A stretch of 64,000 bases of DNA from CAZAPG01 sp964486935. Lineage in GTDB: Bacteria > Chloroflexota > Anaerolineae > 4572-78 > J111. A model generated the notes under the pieces. It did no database searches and had not been told where the DNA came from. It saw only the letters and a program-made list of their open reading frames with translations. Location of the stretch: positions 1-64,000 of the forward strand of contig CAZAPG010000026.1 of NCBI GenBank assembly GCA_964486935.1. Reading direction: 5' to 3'. Shown here piece after piece: positions 1 to 7,328 of this stretch (position 1 is the first letter of the stretch; the number at the start of each line of letters is the position of its first letter). The position numbers and the translations under genes were made by a program.

Positions 1-23
1 AACACCCAGCTTCAGATGTCATA

Positions 24-151
24 TTAACAACAAGGCCCATGCACACGAATTGCTAATCGTGACTTTAATTGAAAGTAGCCTCGGCCACAATCGTTCTGGC
101 GATTGTGGCTATCTTTGCTTACCCGCAATCGCGTGATTTCAAGCGTTAGCT
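24..151 (+). other. attC-like integron recombination site (upstream end of toxin-antitoxin cassette)
   Basis: The right end, CAAGC followed by GTTAGCTT at 145-152, has the form of an attC L'/R' end, where recombination falls after the first G. The inner arms GCAATCGCGTG (126-136) and CACACGAATTGC (42-53) can pair with one extrahelical base. A perfect 10-bp hairpin at 84-109 (GCCACAATCG / CGATTGTGGC) fits the variable terminal structure. The left outer arm, around ATTAAC at 24-29, belongs to the preceding cassette and cannot be checked here. No integrase gene is in the window. Confidence 0.65.
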
Positions 152-196
152 TGCCAAAAAATTTCCATAGTTGTGTTCCAAATAGCAATGAAATTT

Positions 197-224
197 TTGA
201 CCTTTCCATATAAGCCCCTATAAT
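197..224 (+). promoter_or_regulatory. sigma70-like promoter of the toxin-antitoxin pair
   Basis: TTGACC (197-202) and TATAAT (219-224) are separated by 16 nt, which is close to consensus. The promoter lies inside the cassette, so the toxin-antitoxin genes need no external integron promoter. Confidence 0.65.
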
Positions 225-226
225 TT

Positions 227-255
227 ACCTTAAATATTGGGTCGTATTTTAAGGT
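227..255 (+). promoter_or_regulatory. Probable operator dyad for antitoxin autoregulation
   Basis: ACCTTAA (227-233) and TTAAGGT (249-255) form an inverted repeat just downstream of the -10 box, across the expected transcription start. Toxin-antitoxin operons are commonly repressed by their own ribbon-helix-helix antitoxin at such a site. That it works this way here is inferred. Confidence 0.45.
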
Positions 256-273
256 CTAAAAAAGGGGTGTATT

Positions 274-507
274 ATGCAACAAGCTAAATTTAGCTTAACG
301 CTTTCATTGATTGAGTTTTTGAATAACTATAAATTCTATGGGTTCAAAGACAAAAGTTCGATGGTCAGGGCAGCTTTACTACGATTGAAAGAAGAGCTTG
401 AATTGCAAAGCCTCAAACAGTCGGCCAAGTGGTATGCTGAGGTTTACGAGGAAGAGGTTGAATTGCAGGACTTAACCGAAGCCGCTGTTATAGGCTGGCC
501 CGAATGA
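274..507 (+). CDS. MazE/ParD-like antitoxin (ribbon-helix-helix type)
   Basis: A 77-residue protein. Residues 1-40 have a beta strand (AKFSLTLS), a helix, then a Ser-starting second helix with hydrophobic spacing (KSSMVRAALLRLKEEL), the pattern of a CopG/ParD-type ribbon-helix-helix DNA-binding domain. The acidic C-terminal half (YEEEVELQDL) would be the toxin-binding tail. An AAGGGGTG ribosome site sits about 9 nt before the ATG. Its stop overlaps the toxin start by ATGA, so the pair is translationally coupled, as is usual for toxin-antitoxin modules. It probably neutralises the downstream MazF and represses the shared promoter. The family call rests on predicted fold and context. Confidence 0.75.
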   Translation: MQQAKFSLTLSLIEFLNNYKFYGFKDKSSMVRAALLRLKEELELQSLKQSAKWYAEVYEEEVELQDLTEAAVIGWPE

Positions 508-857
508 CCAGCCTGAAACGAGGGATGATCATTGATGTTGATCTCAATCCCACCAGAGGGTCAGAAACGGGTAAAGTCCGGCCTTGTGTGATTGTGACTA
601 ATAATGTTTATAATGAACGAGTGCCAGTGATTCAGGTTGTGCCTATCACTGGCTGGAGTGAGAAGAAAGGGCGGATTAAAACGAATGTCGAGCTAATGCC
701 CAACAGGCAGAACGGGTTGGATAAAAAATCAGTGGCGGATTGTCTGCAAACCCGTCCAATAGACCATCGGCAGCGGTTGGTGAAACTTCGAGGTGAATTG
801 AGCGCAGAAGAGATGAAACGAATAGATGAGGCATTGAAAATCATCTTTGCGTTGTAA
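504..857 (+). CDS. mazF: MazF/PemK-type mRNA interferase toxin
   Basis: A 117-residue protein of typical MazF length. It carries the family N-terminal pattern: KRGMIIDVDLNPTRGSE followed by GKVRPCVIVTN, including the conserved catalytic-loop Arg (about residue 26). The later VVPIT strand and LDKKSVADCLQTRPID, where MazF proteins usually have a LPK(T/S)V-A..DQ(I/L)R segment, are also recognisable. MazF toxins are ribosome-independent endoribonucleases that cut mRNA at short sequences. The ATG overlaps the antitoxin stop by 4 nt. The pair lies between two attC-like sites, as is common for stabilising toxin-antitoxin cassettes in chromosomal integrons. Cleavage specificity cannot be read from the sequence. 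Confidence 0.88.
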   Translation: MTSLKRGMIIDVDLNPTRGSETGKVRPCVIVTNNVYNERVPVIQVVPITGWSEKKGRIKTNVELMPNRQNGLDKKSVADCLQTRPIDHRQRLVKLRGELSAEEMKRIDEALKIIFAL

Positions 858-880
858 ATAGCTGTAACAACTACGAAGGC

Positions 881-1070
881 AAGCTAACAAGTCGTTGCAA
901 GCGACCGCCCAACCTTGGCTTAAAATCGGTGGGGTGTTGGCTGTCAAGTTGGCTAAAATTGGGGGTAGTTTTGCTGGCAAAGTTGGTGTAAAATCAAGCA
1001 GGTGTTTGTACTCCGACCAAGCCGCCCCCCGGTCGAGCTATCGGGCGGCGCTTTGACTCAAGCGTTGGGC
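881..1070 (+). other. attC-like integron recombination site (downstream end of toxin-antitoxin cassette)
   Basis: Starting 24 nt after the toxin stop, AAGCTAACAAGTCGTTGCAA has the form of an attC R''/L'' end, and the right end TTTGACTCAAGCGTTGGGC (1052-1070) has the form of L'/R' with a perfect GTTRRRY. Inner arms AAGCG-A-CCGCCC (899-910) and GGGCGGCGCTT (1043-1053) pair with one extrahelical A. GGCAAGCTAAC (878-888) is the exact reverse complement of GTTAGCTTGCC (145-155), the start of the same cassette, which is the expected relation for a cassette inserted at attC. At about 190 nt it is longer than most attC sites. Confidence 0.7.
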
Positions 1071-1117
1071 GGCAAGGGACAAACGATGGCACCGGCAAGG
1101 GGGGGTAAAATGACGAT

Positions 1118-1918
1118 ATGAGCATAAATCAAGGCTTTGTTGATGTGAATAGCACCCGGCTGTATTACGAGATGGCTGGTTCGGGTCAAGTGGTTGTTTT
1201 GGTTCACGGATTTACACTCGACACACGCATGTGGGATGACCAATTCCTGCCAGTGGCTCAACGTTTCCGGGTCATTCGGTATGACCTGCGCGGTTTTGGC
1301 AAGTCAGCCTTGCCCACGGGGGAACCTTATTCTCATATTGATGATTTAAAGGCTCTACTCGATCGGCTGGATATTGCTCAAGCCTATTTGGTCGGACTTT
1401 CCAAAGGTGGTGCGGTGATACTCGATTTTGCGCTCACACATGCATCACGGGTAGGTGCCTTGGTACTCATCGATACGGTGTTGGGAGGCTTTCAATGGTC
1501 AGATGAAGCCTCAGCGCGTGACGGTTTGGTCTGGCAATGCGCTCGGGAGGGGGGCGTTCTGGCAGCGAAAGATTCTTGGTTGAAGCATCCTTTGTTTGCA
1601 TCCGTACAACACCAGCCGTCGGTTGCGGCCCGCTTGGCGCAGATTGTGGAGGAATACTCGGGTTGGCACTTCGTCAACACTAATCCTGAACAGGGACTGG
1701 AACCACCGGCAGCACTGCGATTATCGGAGTTGGGAATGCCTGTATTTGCGATTGTTGGTGAGCACGATATGCCGGACTTCCGGCAGATAACCGGGTTGAT
1801 AGGTCAAAAGGTGCCGCAGGCGCGAATAATGATTGTACCAGGGGTAGGGCACCTAGCCAATATGGAAGCCCCGGAAGAGGTAACGCAAGCAGTGTTGGGG
1901 TTTCTGGCTGAGTTGTGA
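1118..1918 (+). CDS. Alpha/beta-fold hydrolase
   Basis: A 266-residue cytoplasmic hydrolase with the full alpha/beta-hydrolase signature. HG at residues 30-31 forms the oxyanion side, a DLRGFGKS turn follows, the nucleophile elbow GLSKG gives Ser95, the acid is Asp217 in GEHDMPD, and the catalytic His245 is in GVGHLANMEAPE. The set resembles the 3-oxoadipate enol-lactonase/esterase type of subfamily, but the substrate cannot be deduced. The gene starts about 50 nt after the second attC-like site, so it may be a second integron cassette. GCCTAAC at 1964-1970, after its stop, resembles the left end of another attC, but no matching right end was found. Confidence 0.85.
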   Translation: MSINQGFVDVNSTRLYYEMAGSGQVVVLVHGFTLDTRMWDDQFLPVAQRFRVIRYDLRGFGKSALPTGEPYSHIDDLKALLDRLDIAQAYLVGLSKGGAVILDFALTHASRVGALVLIDTVLGGFQWSDEASARDGLVWQCAREGGVLAAKDSWLKHPLFASVQHQPSVAARLAQIVEEYSGWHFVNTNPEQGLEPPAALRLSELGMPVFAIVGEHDMPDFRQITGLIGQKVPQARIMIVPGVGHLANMEAPEEVTQAVLGFLAEL

Positions 1919-1995
1919 ATTGTGGGTAGGGTATTGTTGATAGAGGATCACACAAAATGCAACTGCCTAACAACCATCATCCACCGCCGTGCCGT

Positions 1996-2499
1996 TCAGA
2001 GGACGAATAGCAGAATCATTAACAGGACAGATACAAGGCTCGCAATGGCCGTCCTGATTGAGTTCCATCGGTTCCAACGCGGTTCAAAGTCTTTACGAGC
2101 CGTTTTCTGCGTTGTCTCATTAATAGCATCGACATCCAGAGCTTGTAGTTTGTTATTCAGCGGTACATTAATGGTAAGGGTCGGTAATTGGACGCCGAGA
2201 ATATAGGCAAGTACAACGAAGATGATGAGCAGACGCCCAACTCCAGCCAATTGCCCAAAACCAAACACAGCCGAAGTTACCAAAGCCACCACTGAACCAG
2301 CCCAAACCAACACAAAAAGTGGTTGATTGTTCTGGATAATGCCATCCATCACCTGAAAAGCTCTGATAAACTCCCGGTCATTTAAGCTTCTTATGCCCGG
2401 CATTACCACAATGGCAAAAGCAAACAGGAAGCCTGCCACCAGGGAACACAGAAATGTAGCCAAGATCAATGCAATCTGAAAGATTCCTTGTATTGACAT
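1996..2499 (-). CDS. DUF1772-type integral membrane protein
   Basis: A 167-residue protein with four predicted membrane helices (about residues 8-32, 60-82, 88-110 and 148-167). A soluble stretch after helix 3 contains PLNNKLQALD and a basic/aromatic segment FEPRWNRWNSIRT, which is typical of DUF1772 (anthrone-oxygenase-like) proteins. The function is unknown; some relatives are oxygenase-like. It lies 96 nt downstream of another small membrane protein on the same strand, so the two are probably co-transcribed. The start is supported by AAAGGCGAC upstream of the ATG. Confidence 0.72.
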   Translation of the reverse strand: MSIQGIFQIALILATFLCSLVAGFLFAFAIVVMPGIRSLNDREFIRAFQVMDGIIQNNQPLFVLVWAGSVVALVTSAVFGFGQLAGVGRLLIIFVVLAYILGVQLPTLTINVPLNNKLQALDVDAINETTQKTARKDFEPRWNRWNSIRTAIASLVSVLLMILLFVL

Positions 2500-2595
2500 G
2501 GAAAAGTCGCCTTTCTTTTGTCAATGTAGCTTGAGGCTATGAGCTGAACGGCCGGGACTTGAACCCTCACGTATCCAACGAGTTGTTGTACGGCA

Positions 2596-2934
2596 TCACT
2601 CTTCCTGGCCTTGCTGCAATACCAGGCCAATGAAGAACAGAAACTCCACAGCCGCAAACGCCAGGAGACCGCCGAGGAGGAACCAGGAACCAAGCAAGGC
2701 GCTGCACAAAGCCCATATCGCGTCCAAGGGCCAATTGGCTAGCGCCAGCGGTATTGGGAGCAACGCTAAGAAGAGCACCAGAAAGCTATCACCAATCAAT
2801 AACCCTAGCATCCTTGTTTCGGCCGTTGACCAGGTTTGAGCGCCACGCCGGGTGGGAAGGACTACGACCACGCCTGAAAACCCGGCAAATGACATCCCCA
2901 ATCCAGCCAGCGTGTAGAGCACTGCTTCATTCAT
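2596..2934 (-). CDS. Small integral membrane protein of unknown function
   Basis: I do not recognise a family. The frame could extend upstream to 3021, but the ATG at 2934 (MNEAVLYTLAGLG) begins directly with a membrane helix and gives a 112-residue protein. About three to four hydrophobic segments are separated by short loops, one containing RRGAQTWSTAETRML. The C-terminus ends in QQGQEE. Its position just upstream of a DUF1772 protein suggests a two-gene membrane operon. Confidence 0.55.
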   Translation of the reverse strand: MNEAVLYTLAGLGMSFAGFSGVVVVLPTRRGAQTWSTAETRMLGLLIGDSFLVLFLALLPIPLALANWPLDAIWALCSALLGSWFLLGGLLAFAAVEFLFFIGLVLQQGQEE

Positions 2935-3097
2935 ATATCTTCTATCCGAACAACTGATGTAGCCTAACTTTGATATAAAAGGATTCCCGTACTCTCTATC
3001 CGGGGTGCCTAATGATACCATATATCCAGGATTATCGGGAAGTCGCCATAAATTTTCATCGAGAGATTATCGGGACACTTTTAACTTTATGTTATGA

Positions 3098-3709
3098 TTA
3101 GTCGTGAAGCTGGATAACCAGCTTGATAATCCCCATTAACATATCTACCTCGTGGTACCTGATTGATATATCGGCGTAAAGTTTGCTGGGTTCAACAAAC
3201 TCCAGGTGCATGGGGCGAACGGTCTCTAAATATTGATTTATCACATAGTCAACGGCGCGACCTCGCTCGGCGATGTCTCGCCTCAGCCGGCGGATAAAGC
3301 GCAAGTCTGCCGGGGCGTCAACGTAAATTTTAAAGTCCATCATCTCCCGCAGCGTTTTATCGGCAAAAATTAAAATGCCCTCCACAATAATCACCTGTTT
3401 GGGTTCGACCGGCCGGAGCTGGTTGGCGCGAATGTATTGGGCAAAATCATACACCGGCACCTGCACCGGCTGTCCCCGCAATAATTGCTCCAGGTGAGCA
3501 ATGAGCAGCGCATTTTCCAGCGAGTCGGGGTGGTCAAAATTAAAGGCTTTACGCTCTTCCAGCGGCAGGTGGCTGAGGTCTTTATAGTATGAGTCGTGCT
3601 GGATGTAAGCCAGGCGCTCCGGGCCGATAATCTCCAGAATTTTATGCGAAACTGTGGTTTTACCCGAAGCCGTGCCCCCGGCCACGCCAATGATGATAGG
3701 TTTGTTCAT
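3098..3709 (-). CDS. udk: Uridine kinase
   Basis: A 203-residue protein that phosphorylates uridine/cytidine with ATP or GTP in pyrimidine salvage. Residues 11-18 (GGTASGKT) are the P-loop. QHDSYYKDLSHLP, then FNFDHPDS, VPVYDFAQY and VIIVEGILIFADK are the conserved substrate-site blocks of the uridine kinase family, and RRLRRDIAERGR is the Arg-rich lid. The length is normal for the family. The gene is single, minus strand, and diverges from the LysM protein at 3932. The start ATG is supported by a nearby GAGGTAACG and by the family N-terminus. Confidence 0.93.
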   Translation of the reverse strand: MNKPIIIGVAGGTASGKTTVSHKILEIIGPERLAYIQHDSYYKDLSHLPLEERKAFNFDHPDSLENALLIAHLEQLLRGQPVQVPVYDFAQYIRANQLRPVEPKQVIIVEGILIFADKTLREMMDFKIYVDAPADLRFIRRLRRDIAERGRAVDYVINQYLETVRPMHLEFVEPSKLYADISIRYHEVDMLMGIIKLVIQLHD

Positions 3710-3931
3710 TTTATTCGTTACCTCTTTGCGCTCATTGTATCACGCCGGTAAAGCCACAGACAAATAGAGTAGAATAGAACGCCGGCAGATTTGCCTCACC
3801 GCCCAGGCTCAAAGTTTGTAAAATTTGACGCTAACTTATAAAATTTATTCTGGGAAAACGTGTAATAAATCCAGGTTTGCAAATTGGCAATAACAGCCGG
3901 CGCAAACAAAAATTAAAAGGGAGAAGGAAGG

Positions 3932-5305
3932 ATGCTTAACAAGTTGATACGCTCCGCGCTATTGCTGGCGTTGTTGGGGCTAACCGTTCATACCGCCCTG
4001 GCCGCCCCGCCCCGGCAGGCGCCTCGCGGCGAGGAGTATATTGTGCAATCGGGTGACTGGCTTTCTAAAATTGCCGAAAAGTATTACGGCGAGTCGGTCA
4101 GGTATCCCACCATCATCGAGGCAACCAACGCCAAAGCCAACGAGGATAACAGCTTTGCCGCCATTGATGATGCCAACTTTCTGCGAGTGGGCCAAAAATT
4201 GTGGATTCCCCGCCTCAACGAGTCGGGCACATTTAATGTTGGCGGAATTACCTTTGGCTTGGCGGCGCTGGAACCGTTGGGGATTGAAACCGTAGTTCCC
4301 CAAAACTGGCCGCCGGTTGAAGAGAGCGACCCGCTGCTGAAACATAGCTGGAGCGCCGGCATTTTTAGCCTGGTTAGCTTTACCACCACGCCCGGCAACG
4401 ACCCGGCCACCGGGCTGGCCCGCCTTTTGAGCGTTACCCGCGATGATTTAACCGGCGGCTTTTTAGGCGGACAACTTACCCAGCAAACCATTGGCAACTA
4501 CAGTTGGACAATTTTTACCCGCGACCAGGGCGGCACCAGTTCGGTGGTGGCAGCCACGGTGCAGGATAAGGTGATTTATCAAATTCGCCTCTTTTCCGAA
4601 ACCTCTCAAAAAGAGGCAATTTTAAACACTATTTTGGAAAATTTTGAAATTACCGACCCGCTGGCAGCGCGTCAATTTATTGACATTACCGCGCCCGCGC
4701 CCAATACCAGCCTCACCAATCCGCTGGAGTTGCGTGGAACCACCAGCCAGTACCCCTTTAAGGGGCGGCTGATTTACCGGGTATTAGACGCCCAGGGCAA
4801 TCAGGTGGGGCGCGGCCCCTTCGAGGTTGTCGGCAGAATTGGCGAGCCTTCAACCTTTGCCGTTGCCGCCGCCTACAAGGTAAACAGCGATGGCCCCGGC
4901 ACGGTTGAAGTAGCCGAAATTAGCGATGCTGATAACACCATCATCACTATCGACAGCGTGGCCGTGAACCTGCTGGCCGACCCGCCCGGCTACGCCATTA
5001 CCATTGACGACCCGCACCCCTATGGGAACGTAACCTCGCCGGTGCAAATCAGGGGTAAAACCGGCAACCGGCCTTTTGAGGGGCGATTAAATTATCGAAT
5101 TGTGGATGCCGCCGGCAGAGAGATTAGCACCGGCCTGCTGCAATCATCGGGCCAAATTGGCGAGGTAAATCTGTTTGACGGCTTTGCCCAATTTACCGTT
5201 GAGCGCGACGGTCCGGGGCGGATTGAGGTGTTTGACATTCGCCCGGCCGATGGCGCGGTATTTGCCATCAACACGGTGAATGTGTGGCTGGTCAGATCTC
5301 CGTAG
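3932..5305 (+). CDS. Secreted LysM protein with two Gmad2-type Ig-like domains
   Basis: A 457-residue protein with a signal peptide (residues 1-24, cleavage near LAAPP). A LysM domain at about 35-93 (YIVQSGDWLSKIAEKYYGE to VGQKLWIPRL) would bind peptidoglycan or related glycans. An unassigned middle region of about 150 residues follows. Two tandem Gmad2-like immunoglobulin-fold repeats at about 245-345 and 355-455 share the pattern NPLELRG...PFKGRLIYRV and SPVQIRG...PFEGRLNYRI, and both end with a hydrophobic strand. A GGGAGAAGGAAGG ribosome site precedes the ATG. The LysM variant resembles that of the probable selenoprotein at 7329-8180. A structural or envelope-adhesion role is likely; no catalytic residues are visible. 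Confidence 0.82.
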   Translation: MLNKLIRSALLLALLGLTVHTALAAPPRQAPRGEEYIVQSGDWLSKIAEKYYGESVRYPTIIEATNAKANEDNSFAAIDDANFLRVGQKLWIPRLNESGTFNVGGITFGLAALEPLGIETVVPQNWPPVEESDPLLKHSWSAGIFSLVSFTTTPGNDPATGLARLLSVTRDDLTGGFLGGQLTQQTIGNYSWTIFTRDQGGTSSVVAATVQDKVIYQIRLFSETSQKEAILNTILENFEITDPLAARQFIDITAPAPNTSLTNPLELRGTTSQYPFKGRLIYRVLDAQGNQVGRGPFEVVGRIGEPSTFAVAAAYKVNSDGPGTVEVAEISDADNTIITIDSVAVNLLADPPGYAITIDDPHPYGNVTSPVQIRGKTGNRPFEGRLNYRIVDAAGREISTGLLQSSGQIGEVNLFDGFAQFTVERDGPGRIEVFDIRPADGAVFAINTVNVWLVRSP

Positions 5306-5316
5306 CAAACCTGCAA

Positions 5317-6594
5317 TTAAGCCATTGGCAAAATAAAGCTGAAGCGCGTCCCCTGGCCCACCTGGCTATCTACCCAAATCTGGCCGTGGTGGGCCTCGAT
5401 GATTCTTTTGGCAATGGCCAGCCCCAAACCGGCCCCCCCGGTTTCCCGGCTGCGGCTCTTTTCGCCGCGAAAGAACTGGTCAAAGATGTGGGGTAAATCT
5501 TCGGGGGTAATGCCTTCGCCGGTATCGACAACCTCAACCTGAACACCCTGCGGCACCGCTTTGGTTGCCAAAGAAATTGACCCCTCTGGCGGGGTGTGCC
5601 GGATGGCATTTTGGACCAGGTTATAAAGTACCCGCTGAATTTTAACCATCTCGGCCCTGATAAGGGGCAGGTCTTCCCAAAAAATGCCCTTGAGCGAGAC
5701 CCCTTTGGCTTTGGCCTGGGGCTGCATCGATTCCAGCACGTCCGAGAGCAGGTCGTTCAGGTTGAGCGGCTCCAGATGAAGTCGCACTTCGCCGGTTTCC
5801 AGTTGCGATAACTCAAACAGGTCGTTAATCAGCCCGGATAGATTTTCAATTTGAGAGCGGATGGTGACGTAATAGCGCTGCACCATTTGCGGGTCGGTGA
5901 CAACGCCGTCGGCCAGGGCCTCAATCATGGCCCGGATGGAGGTGAGCGGCGTGCGCAAATCGTGGCTAACGGCGGCAATCAAATCCCGGCGGGCTTTCTC
6001 CAGCTCTTTTTGGCGGGCAAAGGCTCGCTGCAAATCGTCGGCCATCAGGTTAAAGGCGTCGGCCACGCTGGATAGCTCGTCGATTTCGTTAAGCTGCACG
6101 CGGGTGGAGAAATCGCCGGTAGCCAGCCGGTTGGCAACCGTTTGCAGCCGCCGCAGCGATTGGGTCATACTGTTAGCCAGCAAAAAGCCAAACGAGGCCG
6201 ACAGCAACCCGGCAAAAATTAGCAGCAGGCCCAATAGCAAAAAGTCGTGCTCGGACACAAACATCAACTGCGAGGTGACAAAAATGTTGATAATGGCAAT
6301 AACCACGCCCAGGCTGTAGGCCAGCAGCACCTTTTGGCGGATGCTGCGCAGCCACTTGCGCCCGGCCACAAATACCAGGTAGCCAATCAATAGCGAGGGC
6401 AGGCTGGAGGTGATGAGGAAGCGGGCCAGTTCTTGCAGGTCGCCGGAGGAGACCTCCATCACGTAGATGGCAATGCCCAGCGCCGCCAAAAAAGAGCCGC
6501 CCAGGCCCACCAGCGAGGGCCAGACCTCGCGCCATTTGATATTAAAATCGCTTTTGGGTTTGGTTAACAGAGGTGATTTTTCAAGAGCGTTCAT
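5317..6594 (-). CDS. Membrane sensor histidine kinase
   Basis: A 425-residue kinase with four predicted N-terminal helices in two pairs (about 27-48, 60-78, 89-110, 118-140). A HAMP linker at 140-192, then a HisKA domain with AAVSHDLRTPLTSIR (His211), and a C-terminal ATPase domain with N box QNAIRHTP, G1 DTGEGI and G2 GGAGLGLAI follow. There is no large extracellular sensor, so it probably senses an envelope or membrane state. Its ATG overlaps the stop of the response regulator (TAATG at 6592-6596), so the two are translationally coupled and form one system. The 3' end converges with the LysM gene with an 11-nt gap. Confidence 0.93.
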   Translation of the reverse strand: MNALEKSPLLTKPKSDFNIKWREVWPSLVGLGGSFLAALGIAIYVMEVSSGDLQELARFLITSSLPSLLIGYLVFVAGRKWLRSIRQKVLLAYSLGVVIAIINIFVTSQLMFVSEHDFLLLGLLLIFAGLLSASFGFLLANSMTQSLRRLQTVANRLATGDFSTRVQLNEIDELSSVADAFNLMADDLQRAFARQKELEKARRDLIAAVSHDLRTPLTSIRAMIEALADGVVTDPQMVQRYYVTIRSQIENLSGLINDLFELSQLETGEVRLHLEPLNLNDLLSDVLESMQPQAKAKGVSLKGIFWEDLPLIRAEMVKIQRVLYNLVQNAIRHTPPEGSISLATKAVPQGVQVEVVDTGEGITPEDLPHIFDQFFRGEKSRSRETGGAGLGLAIAKRIIEAHHGQIWVDSQVGQGTRFSFILPMA

Positions 6595-7304
6595 TACTGT
6601 CTGTCTGCGGTAAATTTATAACCAACGCCCCACACGGTCAGAATATATTCCGGTTTGGTGGGCTGGCGCTCTATTTTTTCGCGTAGCCTGCGGACGTGAA
6701 CCGTAACCGTGCTGGCGTCGCCAAAAAAGTCAAACCCCCAGATATGGTCCAGCAGTTGGTCTCGGGTAAAAACCTGGCCGGGGTGGTTCATAAAAAACCA
6801 GAGCAAATCAAACTCTTTGGCCGTCAGGTTGACTTCCTGAGTGTGGCGCACCCACACCTGGCGGGTAGAGGGGTTTATCCTGACATCGCCGATGATGACC
6901 GGCTGGGCCTGCGGGTCGGCCATGGGTTTGGTGCTGGCCCGGCGCAGCACGGCTTTAACCCTGGCCACCAGCTCTTTGGGGCTAAAGGGTTTGGTAACGT
7001 AATCATCCGCGCCCAGTTCCAGGCCGGTGATGCGGTCGGCTTCATCGCCTTTGGCGGTGAGCATAATGATGGGAATGTTGTAGGGGCTGTCGCGCAGGGT
7101 GCGGGTCAACTGGATACCGCCCATTACCGGCAGCATCAAATCGAGCACAATCAGGTCGGGCGTTTTGCGGTCAATGGCCTGCAAGGCCGACGCGCCATCA
7201 CCGGTAACTTCTACCTCAAAGCCTTCGCGTTGCAAATATAGCTCTACAACTTCGCGGATATTCGGTTCGTCGTCTACAACCAGGATGCGGGGTTTGTGCG
7301 CCAT
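6594..7304 (-). CDS. OmpR/PhoB-family response regulator
   Basis: A 236-residue regulator. The receiver domain at 5-118 has the acidic pair DD11-12, phospho-acceptor Asp55 (LIVLDLMLP), the switch Thr/Ser region MLTAK and Lys105 in YVTKPF. A winged-helix domain of the Trans_reg_C type lies at about 135-232 (LTAKEFDLLWFF...VFTRDQLLDHIWG...VTVHVRRLREKIE...WGVGYKF). It is the partner of the overlapping histidine kinase. It starts 24 nt after the LysM-thioredoxin protein on the same strand, so that protein may be in the same transcript. No clear ribosome site precedes the ATG, which suggests coupled translation. Confidence 0.95.
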   Translation of the reverse strand: MAHKPRILVVDDEPNIREVVELYLQREGFEVEVTGDGASALQAIDRKTPDLIVLDLMLPVMGGIQLTRTLRDSPYNIPIIMLTAKGDEADRITGLELGADDYVTKPFSPKELVARVKAVLRRASTKPMADPQAQPVIIGDVRINPSTRQVWVRHTQEVNLTAKEFDLLWFFMNHPGQVFTRDQLLDHIWGFDFFGDASTVTVHVRRLREKIERQPTKPEYILTVWGVGYKFTADRQ

Positions 7305-7328
7305 TGTTTTCTGTTTACCAACTGCCGC

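Noticed and set aside
24..209. A 61-codon minus-strand frame at the left edge
   Set aside because: It lies across the attC-like structure and the cassette boundary, with no domain or ribosome site.
2520..2600. A tRNA T-arm-like sequence on the minus strand (GGTTCAAGTCCCGG)
   Set aside because: The stem next to the loop does not pair fully, and no cloverleaf, anticodon arm or acceptor stem can be drawn around it.
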